Of a DNA stretch of 64,000 bases, positions 25,809-34,218 are shown in pieces. Source of the stretch: Pseudomonas lijiangensis (GTDB taxonomy: Bacteria; Pseudomonadota; Gammaproteobacteria; Pseudomonadales; Pseudomonadaceae); contig NZ_CP076668.1 of assembly GCF_018968705.1 (NCBI RefSeq), forward strand, positions 62,001-126,000. The letters are read 5' to 3'. The translations under genes were made by a program, and so were the position numbers. The notes beneath the pieces were generated by a model. The model was not told the DNA's origin and made no database searches. It saw only the letters and a program-made list of their open reading frames with translations. The first letter of the stretch is position 1, and every line of letters begins with the position of its first letter.

Positions 25809-26141
25809 TCAGGCCTTGAATATGGAGACATCAAGGGGCCGGATTTCTCCCATCCAGATGGCGTGTTCGGTGTGATCCTTCAACTCATCGCCCGTGAGCG
25901 GGTGGACAAAGACCACCAGATCGTTTCGATTGAGTGCCAGCCACAACATCACATCGGCAAACTGCGAGTGCCCGAACGCCAGTTGGCAGCTCCAGTCCGG
26001 ATGCGGCCCTACCAGTCGCTCGTGAACCCTTCCCATCTGCACATCAAACTTCGCCGTGGCGGCTTCGCACAAGGCCCGCGCCAGCCCGATGGTCCGGGCA
26101 TCGAAATAAATGTGGGCGTGATAGCCCTGAACATCCTGCAT
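25809..26141 (-). CDS. DOPA 4,5-dioxygenase family protein
   Basis: The product is 110 aa. It matches the small DOPA 4,5-dioxygenase-like family (PF08883), a ferredoxin-like fold with conserved histidines in GYHAHIYFD, VGPHPDW and VFVHPLTGDELKDHTEHAIW. Plant and fungal relatives extradiol-cleave DOPA to give betalain or muscaflavin precursors; bacterial members are mostly untested. ATG 26141 has AGGGAGG at ideal spacing; TTG 26147 is too close to it. It lies just downstream of the choline-sulfate regulator on the same strand. Confidence 0.85.
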   Translation of the reverse strand: MQDVQGYHAHIYFDARTIGLARALCEAATAKFDVQMGRVHERLVGPHPDWSCQLAFGHSQFADVMLWLALNRNDLVVFVHPLTGDELKDHTEHAIWMGEIRPLDVSIFKA

Positions 26142-26192
26142 TGCCAAGTCCTCCCTGATTCAAGATTGCTCCCAGTTATCCACAGATAAGGA

Positions 26193-27143
26193 TCAAACCG
26201 CAATCGATGGTAGCGGTTTGCCAGTTAATGAGTCTCCACTAAGTGCCTGTTCACTGGCCAGCCAGTCGACAAACTGCTGCACGACCTGCAGCCGCCGCTT
26301 GCGCTGGGGCAGGACCACGTAATAGCCACAGGCGGAAATCGCCGTGGCCGCGATGGGGCGGCACAACAGGCCCTGATCCAGCAGATCGTCCACCAGATGC
26401 CGCCAGCCAATGGCAACGCCCTGCCCGGCAATGGCGGCCTGGATCAGCAGCGTGTAATTGTCGAAGCGCAATTGGCCGGGCGCCGGGGCCTGGGGAATAT
26501 TGAGTGCCCGAAATACACCTGCCCAGTCGAACCAGTTGTTGCTGCCCTCGCTGCGCAAATGCAGCAGTGCAAACTCACGCAGGACTTCATTGGGCAAAGG
26601 AGTTGCCCGGCCGGCAAGCAGTTGCGGGCTGCACACCGGAAACACTTCTTCGCTGAATAACCAGCGGCTTTCACCCTGCTTGAAACGCCCGTCCCCGAAC
26701 AGCACCGCCACATCGATATCCGCGCTGAGCATGCTGTGGCTGCGTTCGCTGGTCACCAGACTGACGTCCACATCCGGGTGGTGCTTGTGGAAGCGATGAA
26801 GGCGCGGCATCAGCCAATAGGAGGCGAATGCAAAGTCGGTCGCCACCTGAAGCACTTCGTTCTGCTGTCGTTCGGTAATCGCGACCAGCCCGCTTTCAAT
26901 GGACTGCAACCCGCTCTGCACATGGCTGAAGAGAACTTCCCCGGCTTCGGTCAGTTCGATCCCACGATAGACCCGGTCGAACAGACGGATCGCCAATTGT
27001 TCTTCCAGACGCTTTATCTGCTGGCTGATCGCAGGCTGGGTCGTTCCCAGCTCCATGGCTGCCGCCGTGAAACTGCGCAGGCGGGCTGCTGCTTCAAAGG
27101 CTCGCAGCAGATCCAGAGAGAGGTCACCGAGGGCTTCAAACAT
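26193..27143 (-). CDS. LysR-type regulator of choline-O-sulfate utilisation
   Basis: The product is 316 aa. A GcvA-like N-terminal HTH (LSLDLLRAFEAAARLRSFTA) precedes an effector domain (VATDFAFASYWLMPRLHRFH, IAGQGVAIGWRHLVDDLLD). It is divergent from betC, the standard position of the choline-sulfatase regulator in Pseudomonas. Its start codon overlaps a 15-bp palindrome (27142-27156), a T-N11-A type site suggesting autoregulation. Inducer is presumably choline-O-sulfate or a metabolite; this is inferred from context. Confidence 0.85.
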   Translation of the reverse strand: MFEALGDLSLDLLRAFEAAARLRSFTAAAMELGTTQPAISQQIKRLEEQLAIRLFDRVYRGIELTEAGEVLFSHVQSGLQSIESGLVAITERQQNEVLQVATDFAFASYWLMPRLHRFHKHHPDVDVSLVTSERSHSMLSADIDVAVLFGDGRFKQGESRWLFSEEVFPVCSPQLLAGRATPLPNEVLREFALLHLRSEGSNNWFDWAGVFRALNIPQAPAPGQLRFDNYTLLIQAAIAGQGVAIGWRHLVDDLLDQGLLCRPIAATAISACGYYVVLPQRKRRLQVVQQFVDWLASEQALSGDSLTGKPLPSIAV

Positions 27144-27190
27144 AAGCTGTGCTTATCCTAGGCATTGTTTTGTGTGGGCTTTACCACAAA
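27142..27190. promoter_or_regulatory. Candidate operator sites between the LysR gene and betC
   Basis: ATAAGC-TGT-GCTTAT (27142-27156) is a perfect 6+6 palindrome of LysR-box size covering the regulator's start codon. A second dyad, TGTGG-N6-CCACA (27173-27188), lies between it and betC. These are plausible binding sites for the divergent LysR protein. Confidence 0.5.
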
Positions 27191-27258
27191 TCTGCATATC
27201 TTCATCCTCGAATACAGCATTTTTCGTATAACCGCCAACTATGGGATGTCGCGATTAC

Positions 27259-28764
27259 ATGAAGCGCAAAAATATTCTGTTCATCATGGCCGATCAAATG
27301 GCCGCGCCAATGTTGCCGTTCTACGCACCGTCTCCCATAAAAATGCCCCACCTGAGTCGCCTGGCTGCCGAAGGCGTGGTGTTCGACTCGGCCTACTGCA
27401 ACAGCCCGTTGTGCGCGCCCTCGCGTTTTACTCTGGTCAGCGGCCAGCTCCCGAGTCGGATCGGTGCCTATGACAATGCCGCGGATTTTCCGGCGGACAT
27501 CCCGACGTATGCCCACTACTTGCGTAGCCTGGGTTACAAGACCGCGCTGTCGGGCAAGATGCATTTCTGCGGCCCGGACCAGTTGCACGGCTACGAGGAG
27601 CGGCTGACCAGCGACATCTACCCGGCCGACTATGGCTGGGCAGTGAACTGGGACGAGCCTGATGTTCGCCCAAGCTGGTATCACAACATGTCGTCGGTGC
27701 TTCAGGCCGGGCCGTGCGTGCGCACCAACCAGCTGGATTTCGACGAAGAAGTGGTCTTCAAGGCCCGCCAGTACCTGTTCGATCATGTTCGCCAGGACGG
27801 TGACGCGCCGTTTTGCCTGACGGTTTCCATGACCCATCCTCACGACCCGTACACCATCCCCAAGCGTTACTGGGATCTGTACCGCGACGAAGACATTCCG
27901 CTGCCGGTGGCCCATGCCGATCAGGAGGCGCTGGACCCGCATTCCCAACGTTTGCTCAAGGTTTATGACCTGTGGGACAAGCCGCTGCCTGTGGACAAGA
28001 TCCGCGATGCCCGTCGCGCCTACTTCGGCGCCTGTAGCTATATAGACGATAACGTCGGCAAACTGCTGCAGACCCTCGAAGAAACGGGCCTGGCCGAGGA
28101 CACCATCATTGTGTTCTCCGGCGACCATGGCGACATGCTGGGCGAGCGCGGCCTCTGGTACAAAATGCACTGGTTCGAGATGTCGGCGCGGGTGCCGCTG
28201 CTGGTTTACGCGCCGGGTCACTTCAAGGCGGGCCGCGTCAGCGCTTCGGTGTCCACCGCCGACCTGCTGCCGACCTTCGTCGATCTGGCTGAAGGCCAAC
28301 TGGACAGCGGCCTGCCACTGGACGGACGTTCTCTGTTGCCGCACCTGCAAGGCGAAGGTGGCCACGACGAGGTATTCGGCGAATACATGGCCGAAGGCAC
28401 CACCAGCCCCTTGATGATGATTCGTCGGGGCGCCTACAAATTCATCTACTCGGAACAGGACCCGTGCCTATTGTTCGATGTAGATAACGATCCAAAGGAA
28501 CAGGAAGAACTGAGCCAGTCGCCAGTCCATCAACAGCTGTTCACTGATTTTCTGGCCGAAGCTCGCGCCAAATGGGACATACCGGCGATACACCACCAGG
28601 TGCTCGCCAGCCAGCGTCGTCGGCGTTTCGTCGCCCGCACACTGGCCATCGGCAAGCTGAAGAGTTGGGATCACCAGCCACTGGTCGACGCCAGTCAGCA
28701 GTACATGCGCAACCATATTGATCTGGACGATCTGGAGCGCAAGGCACGTTATCCACAACCTTGA
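27259..28764 (+). CDS. betC: Choline-sulfatase
   Basis: The product is 501 aa. It hydrolyses choline-O-sulfate to choline and sulfate, feeding the glycine betaine pathway. The sulfatase signature is complete: C52-A-P-S-R56 (formylglycine precursor Cys) in SPLCAPSRFTLVSG, metal site ADQ at 11-13, and FSGDHGDMLGERGLW. The C-terminal tail contains the choline-sulfatase extension (RRRFVARTLAIGKLKSWDHQ). ATG 27259 (MKRKNILFIMADQ) fits the family N-terminus; ATG 27241 is also in frame, and neither has a strong ribosome site. No signal peptide, so it is cytosolic. Confidence 0.95.
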   Translation: MKRKNILFIMADQMAAPMLPFYAPSPIKMPHLSRLAAEGVVFDSAYCNSPLCAPSRFTLVSGQLPSRIGAYDNAADFPADIPTYAHYLRSLGYKTALSGKMHFCGPDQLHGYEERLTSDIYPADYGWAVNWDEPDVRPSWYHNMSSVLQAGPCVRTNQLDFDEEVVFKARQYLFDHVRQDGDAPFCLTVSMTHPHDPYTIPKRYWDLYRDEDIPLPVAHADQEALDPHSQRLLKVYDLWDKPLPVDKIRDARRAYFGACSYIDDNVGKLLQTLEETGLAEDTIIVFSGDHGDMLGERGLWYKMHWFEMSARVPLLVYAPGHFKAGRVSASVSTADLLPTFVDLAEGQLDSGLPLDGRSLLPHLQGEGGHDEVFGEYMAEGTTSPLMMIRRGAYKFIYSEQDPCLLFDVDNDPKEQEELSQSPVHQQLFTDFLAEARAKWDIPAIHHQVLASQRRRRFVARTLAIGKLKSWDHQPLVDASQQYMRNHIDLDDLERKARYPQP

Positions 28765-28802
28765 ACCCTGCCATCACCGAGAAAACCAAAAGGGTCACAT
28801 CC

Positions 28803-29729
28803 ATGAATAAGTTATCCACAGCACTGGCGGTCGGTGTCATGACGTTCGGCAGCCTGGCGGCGCATGCCGCTGACCAGAGTTGCAGCACGGTAAGAATGGC
28901 CGACCCTGGCTGGAGCGACATTGCTGCCACCAACGCCATTACCGGGTTGCTGCTCGATGGCCTGGGTTACAAGGCCAAGGTCGATACCCTGGCGGTGCCG
29001 ATTGCCTTTGGTGGCCTCAAGGACGGTCAGCTGGATGTGTTTCTGGGTAACTGGATGCCGGCGCAACAAGGTTTCTACGACAAGTTCGTGGCCACCGGCG
29101 ACGTGACCCAACTGGCCAAAAACCTGGAAGGCACCGAATTCACCCTGGCCGTGCCCGATTATGTGTGGGAAGCAGGCGTGCATGACTTCGCCGACCTGAA
29201 CAAATTCGCCGACAAGTTCAGCAAGAAAATCTACGGCATCGGCTCCGGCGCGCCAGCCAACCTGTCGCTGCAGGACATCATCAAGAAAAACGAATTCGAG
29301 TTGGGCGGCTGGAAACTGGTGGAGTCCAGCGAACAGGCCATGCTGGCCGAAGTGAATCGCAACGTGAAGAGGAAAGCCTTCGTCGTCTTCCTGGGCTGGA
29401 CACCGCATCCCATGAACGTGCAGATCAAAGGCATGCACTACCTCAAGGGCGGCGAGAAATACTTCGGTGAAACCGGTTCGGTCTACACCCTGACCCGTAA
29501 CGGTTACGCCGAAGCCTGCCCGAATGTGGGCAAACTGCTGACCAACCTGAGTTTCACCCTGGAAATGGAAAACAGCATCATGGCCGAGGTGGCGAACAAG
29601 AAAGTCAGCAACGCCGAAGCTGCCAAAGCCTGGATCAAGGCCAACCCGGCTGTTCTGGACAAGTGGCTCGATGGCGTGAAGACCATTGATGACAAGGATG
29701 GATTGGCGGCAGTAAAAGCCAAGCTGTAA
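28803..29729 (+). CDS. choX: Choline-type ABC transporter substrate-binding protein
   Basis: The product is 308 aa with a signal peptide (cleavage after LAAHA, residue 22), so it is periplasmic. It belongs to the glycine betaine/choline-binding OpuAC-type proteins: VRMADPGWSDIAATNAITG, VFLGNWMPAQQGFYDKF and FVVFLGWTPHPMN carry the aromatic-cage tryptophans. It starts 38 bp after betC with AAGGG ahead. No permease or ATPase gene follows. In P. syringae and P. aeruginosa the Cbc transporter core is known to accept several separate binding proteins, so this one may dock on a distant CbcVW-like core and deliver choline or choline sulfate. Confidence 0.88.
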   Translation: MNKLSTALAVGVMTFGSLAAHAADQSCSTVRMADPGWSDIAATNAITGLLLDGLGYKAKVDTLAVPIAFGGLKDGQLDVFLGNWMPAQQGFYDKFVATGDVTQLAKNLEGTEFTLAVPDYVWEAGVHDFADLNKFADKFSKKIYGIGSGAPANLSLQDIIKKNEFELGGWKLVESSEQAMLAEVNRNVKRKAFVVFLGWTPHPMNVQIKGMHYLKGGEKYFGETGSVYTLTRNGYAEACPNVGKLLTNLSFTLEMENSIMAEVANKKVSNAEAAKAWIKANPAVLDKWLDGVKTIDDKDGLAAVKAKL

Positions 29730-30276
29730 CGCCCGTTTCAGAGCGTGGCTATCGAGCTATTCAATTGAGTGCGCAAGTGCCTGCGTACTCAATTTATCGG
29801 TCAAATATGTTGCTGAATGTATGGCCGATGACTCTCCCCTCTGGCCAGTCCCGGGCCGGTTTTTCCCACGGCCGAACGGCCTGTTTTCACACACCCAGAC
29901 GACCGTCGATCCAATAATTTCGACGCAATTGCGCTCGACACTCCACTGGAGCATGCCCTTGCGACTTTTCCCCTTGCCAGGCTGGAGGCGACGTTCTAGC
30001 CACTTTGGGAGGCAATAGGGACAACTTTTTTGTGTCGTTATTAGATACGAATTCTCATTTACGTATGCCGATTCGGCATGAGGTAGTCGTTTATGGCATT
30101 AGACGTACCTGAGTGCCATGGGAATAGTTGCGCCTTTTTTCGCCTGCTATAGAGCATGAATGCTCGTTTGCAGGGACCTTTTCTGGGTGTTTCCGGTTTC
30201 GACACTGCCTCTGGAAAAAGCAGTTTCAGCATGTCGGTTCTGGATATGTCCAGCCACTAAAAACAAGGGTAAATGA
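29730..30276. other. 547-bp intergenic region between choX and the DAACS gene
   Basis: No convincing gene was found; the short frames present on both strands have no ribosome site or recognisable product. The region holds a 12-bp hairpin (29764-29793, one G-U pair, only a short T run), a 15-bp palindrome ATGCCGA-T-TCGGCAT (30065-30079) and a second, GAGCAT-GA-ATGCTC (30152-30165). The part from 30,020 to 30,150 is A+T-rich and probably carries the promoter of the symporter gene. The last 110 bp may be a structured leader. Confidence 0.5.
29764..29795 (+). terminator. Hairpin after choX, possible terminator
   Basis: Arms 29764-29775 and 29782-29793 (ATTGAGTGCGCA / TGCGTACTCAAT) pair over 12 bp with a 6-nt loop, 34 bp after the choX stop. 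The following T run is short. Confidence 0.5.
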
Positions 30277-31608
30277 ATGAAGAAGGCAAAGCTGAGTCTG
30301 GCCTGGCAGATTCTGATTGGACTGGTACTGGGGATTGCCCTCGGTGCGTTGCTCAACCACTTCAGTGCCGAGAAGGCCTGGTGGATCAGTAATATCCTGC
30401 AACCAGCAGGCGATATCTTCATTCGTCTTATCAAAATGATCGTGATCCCGATCGTGATTGCCTCTCTGATCGTCGGCATTGCCGGTGTGGGCGACGCGAA
30501 GAAGCTGGGTCGCATCGGTCTCAAGACCATCATTTACTTCGAAGTCGTCACCACCATCGCGATTCTGGTCGGTCTGGTTCTGGCCAACGTGTTCCAGCCA
30601 GGCGCGGGCATCGACATGAGCACCCTGGGCACGGTCGATATCTCGAAGTATCAGCAGACCACGGCTGAGGTGCAGCACGATCACGCCTTCATCGCGACGA
30701 TCCTCAACCTGATCCCTTCCAACATCTTCGCGGCCATGGCTCGCGGCGAAATGCTGCCGATCATCTTCTTCTCGGTTCTGTTCGGCCTGGGCCTTTCCAG
30801 CCTGCAGGCAGAAGTCCGTGATCCGCTGGTGAAGATGTTCCAGGGCGTCTCGGAAACCATGTTCAAAGTCACCCACATGATCATGAACTACGCCCCGATC
30901 GGCGTATTCGCTCTGATCTCGGTGACCGTCGCCAACTTCGGTTTCGCTTCCCTGCTGCCGCTGGCCAAGCTGGTGATCCTGGTTTACGTGGCCATCGCCT
31001 TCTTCGCTTTCGTGGTTCTTGGTCTGATCGCCCGCATGTTCGGCTTCTCGATCATGAAGCTGGTCCGCATCTTCAAGGACGAGCTGATCCTGGCCTACTC
31101 CACCGCCAGTTCCGAAACGGTCCTGCCGCGTGTGATCCAGAAGATGGAAGCCTACGGCGCGCCGAAAGCCATTTGCAGTTTCGTGGTGCCGACCGGCTAC
31201 TCGTTCAACCTCGACGGTTCGACCCTTTACCAGAGCATCGCGGCCATCTTCATTGCCCAGCTGTACGGCATCGATCTTTCGATCGGTGCGCAGATGATGC
31301 TGGTGCTGACCCTGATGGTCACCTCCAAGGGCATCGCGGGCGTTCCGGGCGTGTCCTTCGTGGTACTGCTGGCTACTCTGGGCAGCGCGGGTATCCCGCT
31401 GGAAGGTCTGGCGTTCATCGCCGGTGTCGACCGCATCATGGACATGGCGCGTACTGCACTGAACGTGATCGGCAATGCCCTGGCGGTATTGGTTATCGCT
31501 CGTTGGGAAGGCATGTACGACGAAGCCAAGGGCCAGCGCTACTGGAATTCCCTGCCGCACTGGCGCAGCAAGGACCCGGTTCCTGCTGCCACTCCGCTCG
31601 CTGACTGA
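30277..31608 (+). CDS. gltP: Dicarboxylate/amino acid:cation symporter (GltP-like, DAACS family)
   Basis: The product is 443 aa with eight or more membrane helices. The DAACS signatures are visible: the serine-rich hairpin LAYSTASSETVLPRV and the NLDG motif (YSFNLDGSTLYQSIAAIF), as well as SKGIAGVPG and DRIMDMARTALNV. These proteins import glutamate, aspartate or C4-dicarboxylates with protons or sodium. A glutamate/aspartate:proton role like E. coli GltP is the best guess; a dicarboxylate role is possible. An AAGGG ribosome site precedes the ATG. It is followed by a terminator. Confidence 0.92.
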   Translation: MKKAKLSLAWQILIGLVLGIALGALLNHFSAEKAWWISNILQPAGDIFIRLIKMIVIPIVIASLIVGIAGVGDAKKLGRIGLKTIIYFEVVTTIAILVGLVLANVFQPGAGIDMSTLGTVDISKYQQTTAEVQHDHAFIATILNLIPSNIFAAMARGEMLPIIFFSVLFGLGLSSLQAEVRDPLVKMFQGVSETMFKVTHMIMNYAPIGVFALISVTVANFGFASLLPLAKLVILVYVAIAFFAFVVLGLIARMFGFSIMKLVRIFKDELILAYSTASSETVLPRVIQKMEAYGAPKAICSFVVPTGYSFNLDGSTLYQSIAAIFIAQLYGIDLSIGAQMMLVLTLMVTSKGIAGVPGVSFVVLLATLGSAGIPLEGLAFIAGVDRIMDMARTALNVIGNALAVLVIARWEGMYDEAKGQRYWNSLPHWRSKDPVPAATPLAD

Positions 31609-31626
31609 TCGCTGATCGGTTGCACC

Positions 31627-31656
31627 GACAAACCCCGGACTTTCCGGGGTTTGTCG
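31627..31656 (+). terminator. Hairpin terminator after the symporter gene
   Basis: A 13-bp stem (arms 31627-31639 and 31643-31655, core AAACCCCGGA/TCCGGGGTTT) with a 3-nt loop lies 19 bp after the stop. There is no long T run, so strength is uncertain. Confidence 0.65.
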
Positions 31657-31709
31657 TATCTGCTGCTCCCGATTGTTATCATCGCCGCATCTTGTGAGGG
31701 ACATATCCG

Positions 31710-32951
31710 ATGCTCAATGGCTTGTGGCTTGGTTTTTTTGTCGTTGCGTGCGTATCTGCCATGGGGCAATGGCTGATTGGGGGCAACGCCGGTATTTTTG
31801 CCGCGATGGTCGAAAGCATCTTTGCGATGGCCAAGCTGTCGGTCGAAGTGATGGTGCTGCTGTTCGGCACGCTCACGCTCTGGCTGGGCTTTCTGCGCAT
31901 TGCCGAAAAGGCCGGGATTGTCGACTGGCTGGCCAAAGTGCTGGGGCCGCTGTTCCTGCGCCTGATGCCGGAAGTGCCACCAGGCCATCCTGCGCTGGGC
32001 CTGATTACCCTCAACTTTGCCGCCAACGCACTGGGCCTGGATAACGCCGCCACGCCCATCGGGCTCAAGGCGATGCGCTCGCTGCAGGAGCTGAACCCCA
32101 GCCAGACAGTCGCCAGTAATGCGCAAATCCTGTTCCTGGTGCTCAATGCCTCGTCCCTGACGCTGCTGCCGGTGACGATTTTCATGTATCGCGCACAGCA
32201 AGGCGCGCCGGACCCGACGCTGGTGTTCCTGCCGATTCTGCTGGCCACCAGCGTATCGACCATCGTCGGCCTGCTGTCGGTGGCGTTCATGCAGCGCCTG
32301 CGTCTGTGGGACCCGGTGGTGCTGGCCTATCTGATTCCGGGCGCGCTGCTGCTCGGTGGCTTCATGGCTTTTCTGGGCACGCTGTCGGCGGCGGCACTGG
32401 CCGGCCTGTCTTCCATCCTCGGCAACCTGACGCTGTTCGGCCTGATCATGCTGTTCATGATCATTGGTGCGCTGCGCAAGGTGCAGGTCTATGAGGCCTT
32501 TGTCGAAGGCGCCAAGGAAGGGTTCGACGTTGCCAGGAACCTGCTGCCGTATCTGGTGGCGATGCTCTGTGCGGTGGGTGTGCTGCGGGCTTCCGGTGCA
32601 CTGGACTTCGGTCTTGAAGGCATCCGCCATCTGGTGGAGTGGCTGGGCTGGGACACACGTTTCGTCGATGCCCTGCCGACTGCCATGGTCAAGCCTTTCT
32701 CCGGCAGTGCGGCACGTGCGCTATTGATCGAAACCATGCAGACCCAGGGCGTGGACAGCTTTGCTGCACTGGCCGCTGCCACGATTCAGGGCAGTACCGA
32801 AACCACCTTCTATGTACTGGCGGTGTATTTCGGCGCGGTGGGCATCCAGAGGGTTCGGCATGCGGTGGGCTGCGCCCTGCTGGCCGAGTTCTCGGGTGTC
32901 GTCGCTGCCATTCTGGTCTGCTACTGGTTCTTCGGCGCGACCGCGACCTGA
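31710..32951 (+). CDS. Fused SpmA-SpmB-type nucleoside-recognition membrane protein
   Basis: The product is 413 aa with about ten membrane helices. It contains two gate/nucleoside-recognition domains: residues 45-200 resemble SpmA (GLITLNFAANALGLDNAATP) and residues 250-413 resemble SpmB (MVKPFSGSAARALLIETMQT, IQGSTETTFYVLAVYFGAVG). In spore-formers these are separate spore-maturation proteins; fused forms are common in proteobacteria, with unknown transport role. A GAGGGACATA ribosome site precedes the ATG. It is convergent with the DUF5924 gene (4 bp between the stops). Confidence 0.88.
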   Translation: MLNGLWLGFFVVACVSAMGQWLIGGNAGIFAAMVESIFAMAKLSVEVMVLLFGTLTLWLGFLRIAEKAGIVDWLAKVLGPLFLRLMPEVPPGHPALGLITLNFAANALGLDNAATPIGLKAMRSLQELNPSQTVASNAQILFLVLNASSLTLLPVTIFMYRAQQGAPDPTLVFLPILLATSVSTIVGLLSVAFMQRLRLWDPVVLAYLIPGALLLGGFMAFLGTLSAAALAGLSSILGNLTLFGLIMLFMIIGALRKVQVYEAFVEGAKEGFDVARNLLPYLVAMLCAVGVLRASGALDFGLEGIRHLVEWLGWDTRFVDALPTAMVKPFSGSAARALLIETMQTQGVDSFAALAAATIQGSTETTFYVLAVYFGAVGIQRVRHAVGCALLAEFSGVVAAILVCYWFFGATAT

Positions 32952-32955
32952 TTCG

Positions 32956-34137
32956 TCATTGCGCAGCCGGCGCTTCGGGTGCTGGCTCCGGTGCAGGTTT
33001 CTCCTGTTGCTGCTCCGGTTCGCTCTTCTGCTCTGGAGCCGGTTGCGGCTCAGGCTTTTCATCATCGCCGCCCGGTTTGAGCTTGATCAGCCTGCCGGTT
33101 GGCCGTGTAACTGCCGGTTGATCGGTATCGGTGACTTCAAAGCGCAGCACACCGATCATTTGCCCGTCTTCGGTGAGGACCCTGATCTGCCAGCGCCCCA
33201 CCACGTCCTTCGGGAAGTTCTGCTTGTGGGTCCAGGCACGATAGCCTTCCTTGCGCCCGCCGTGGATATCCAGCGCGATGCGCTCCACTTCCTGGCCGTC
33301 ACGTCGCCAGACATGGTAGATGCGTTCTTCAAGACCACGCGGGGCATTGATGGCGGTGTAGGCGTACAAGCCGTCACGGCGTAGCTGCGTGGCGCTTATC
33401 TGCTTGATGCTCTCGCCCGGTGTGCGGTTCTTGTTGTCGAAGTCGGTGCTGATGGCGACTTCGGTCAGCCACAAGGTGGCGGGCGGTACCCAGGAGCGCA
33501 GCAGCCAGCCTGCGCTGCCCACCGCCAGCGTCACGGCAATGACCGCCACGCCGCGTCGCCAGGTATTGATCGGAAAGCTGGAGGCCAGGCTGGGGAAGGA
33601 CAGCAGCATGGCGATGCCCAGTGCCAGTTTGTAACTTTCTGACGTGGTCAGGTTGAGAATGATGGGCAGGGCCGTGAGCAGTGCCGCGAACAGCGTCAGG
33701 GTATGCAGGGCCATGAACAGCCAGCGGCGTGGCGCCAGCCATTTGTAGTACAGCGGGTCGATGATCGAGATCAGGCCTGCGGCGCCCAGCAAGGCCGTGA
33801 ACACCAGTTGCCCGCTGTTCCAGGTCGTGGTGACGAAGAAGAACGGCAGCACGAAAAACAGGCTTTCCTGGTGGATCAACTGCGTACCGTAACGCAGCAG
33901 GCCCTGAGGTATTTCCCGGCCGAACTTCTTGCTGAACAGCCTCACCACGCTGTTTTCGATCATCAGCCACAGCCAGCTGATCAGCATGACAACCGCGATC
34001 CAGGTCGCCAGCCCCGCCTGACGGTCCACCAGAATGAAACTGCCGATCCCGGAGATGAAACCACCTGCCGCAATCACCCCCGGATAGCGTCGTATCAATC
34101 CCAGGGTGCGGGTTACGTAGGAGTTCCAGTCAGGCAT
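32956..34137 (-). CDS. DUF5924/DUF2914 membrane protein
   Basis: The product is 393 aa: about seven to eight membrane helices in the first 230 residues (RYPGVIAAGGFISGIGSFIL onward), then a beta-rich DUF2914 domain (about 235-345) with IYHVWRRDGQEVERIALDIH and VGRWQIRVLTEDGQMIGVLR, and a Pro/Glu-rich tail (PEPQPAPEQKSEPEQQQEKP). DUF2914 is thought to be an extracytoplasmic ligand- or protein-binding domain. Function unknown. It precedes the M16 peptidase gene on the same strand by position but is transcribed after it, with 81 bp between. Confidence 0.82.
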   Translation of the reverse strand: MPDWNSYVTRTLGLIRRYPGVIAAGGFISGIGSFILVDRQAGLATWIAVVMLISWLWLMIENSVVRLFSKKFGREIPQGLLRYGTQLIHQESLFFVLPFFFVTTTWNSGQLVFTALLGAAGLISIIDPLYYKWLAPRRWLFMALHTLTLFAALLTALPIILNLTTSESYKLALGIAMLLSFPSLASSFPINTWRRGVAVIAVTLAVGSAGWLLRSWVPPATLWLTEVAISTDFDNKNRTPGESIKQISATQLRRDGLYAYTAINAPRGLEERIYHVWRRDGQEVERIALDIHGGRKEGYRAWTHKQNFPKDVVGRWQIRVLTEDGQMIGVLRFEVTDTDQPAVTRPTGRLIKLKPGGDDEKPEPQPAPEQKSEPEQQQEKPAPEPAPEAPAAQ

Positions 34138-34218
34138 CTTGGCAATTCACTTTCATCGGCTTTAAAACCCCGGCAGCATATCAATGCCAGTTTCTGTGTA
34201 AATACCGTGCTGCCTCGA

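Noticed and set aside
29757..30018. Short opposing frames (65 codons each) in the choX-symporter gap
   Set aside because: No ribosome site, no hydrophobic or domain pattern, and overlapping each other; treated as non-coding.
30226..31704. 492-codon open frame antisense to the DAACS symporter
   Set aside because: His/Gln/Asp-rich translation with no fold; a shadow of membrane-protein codons.
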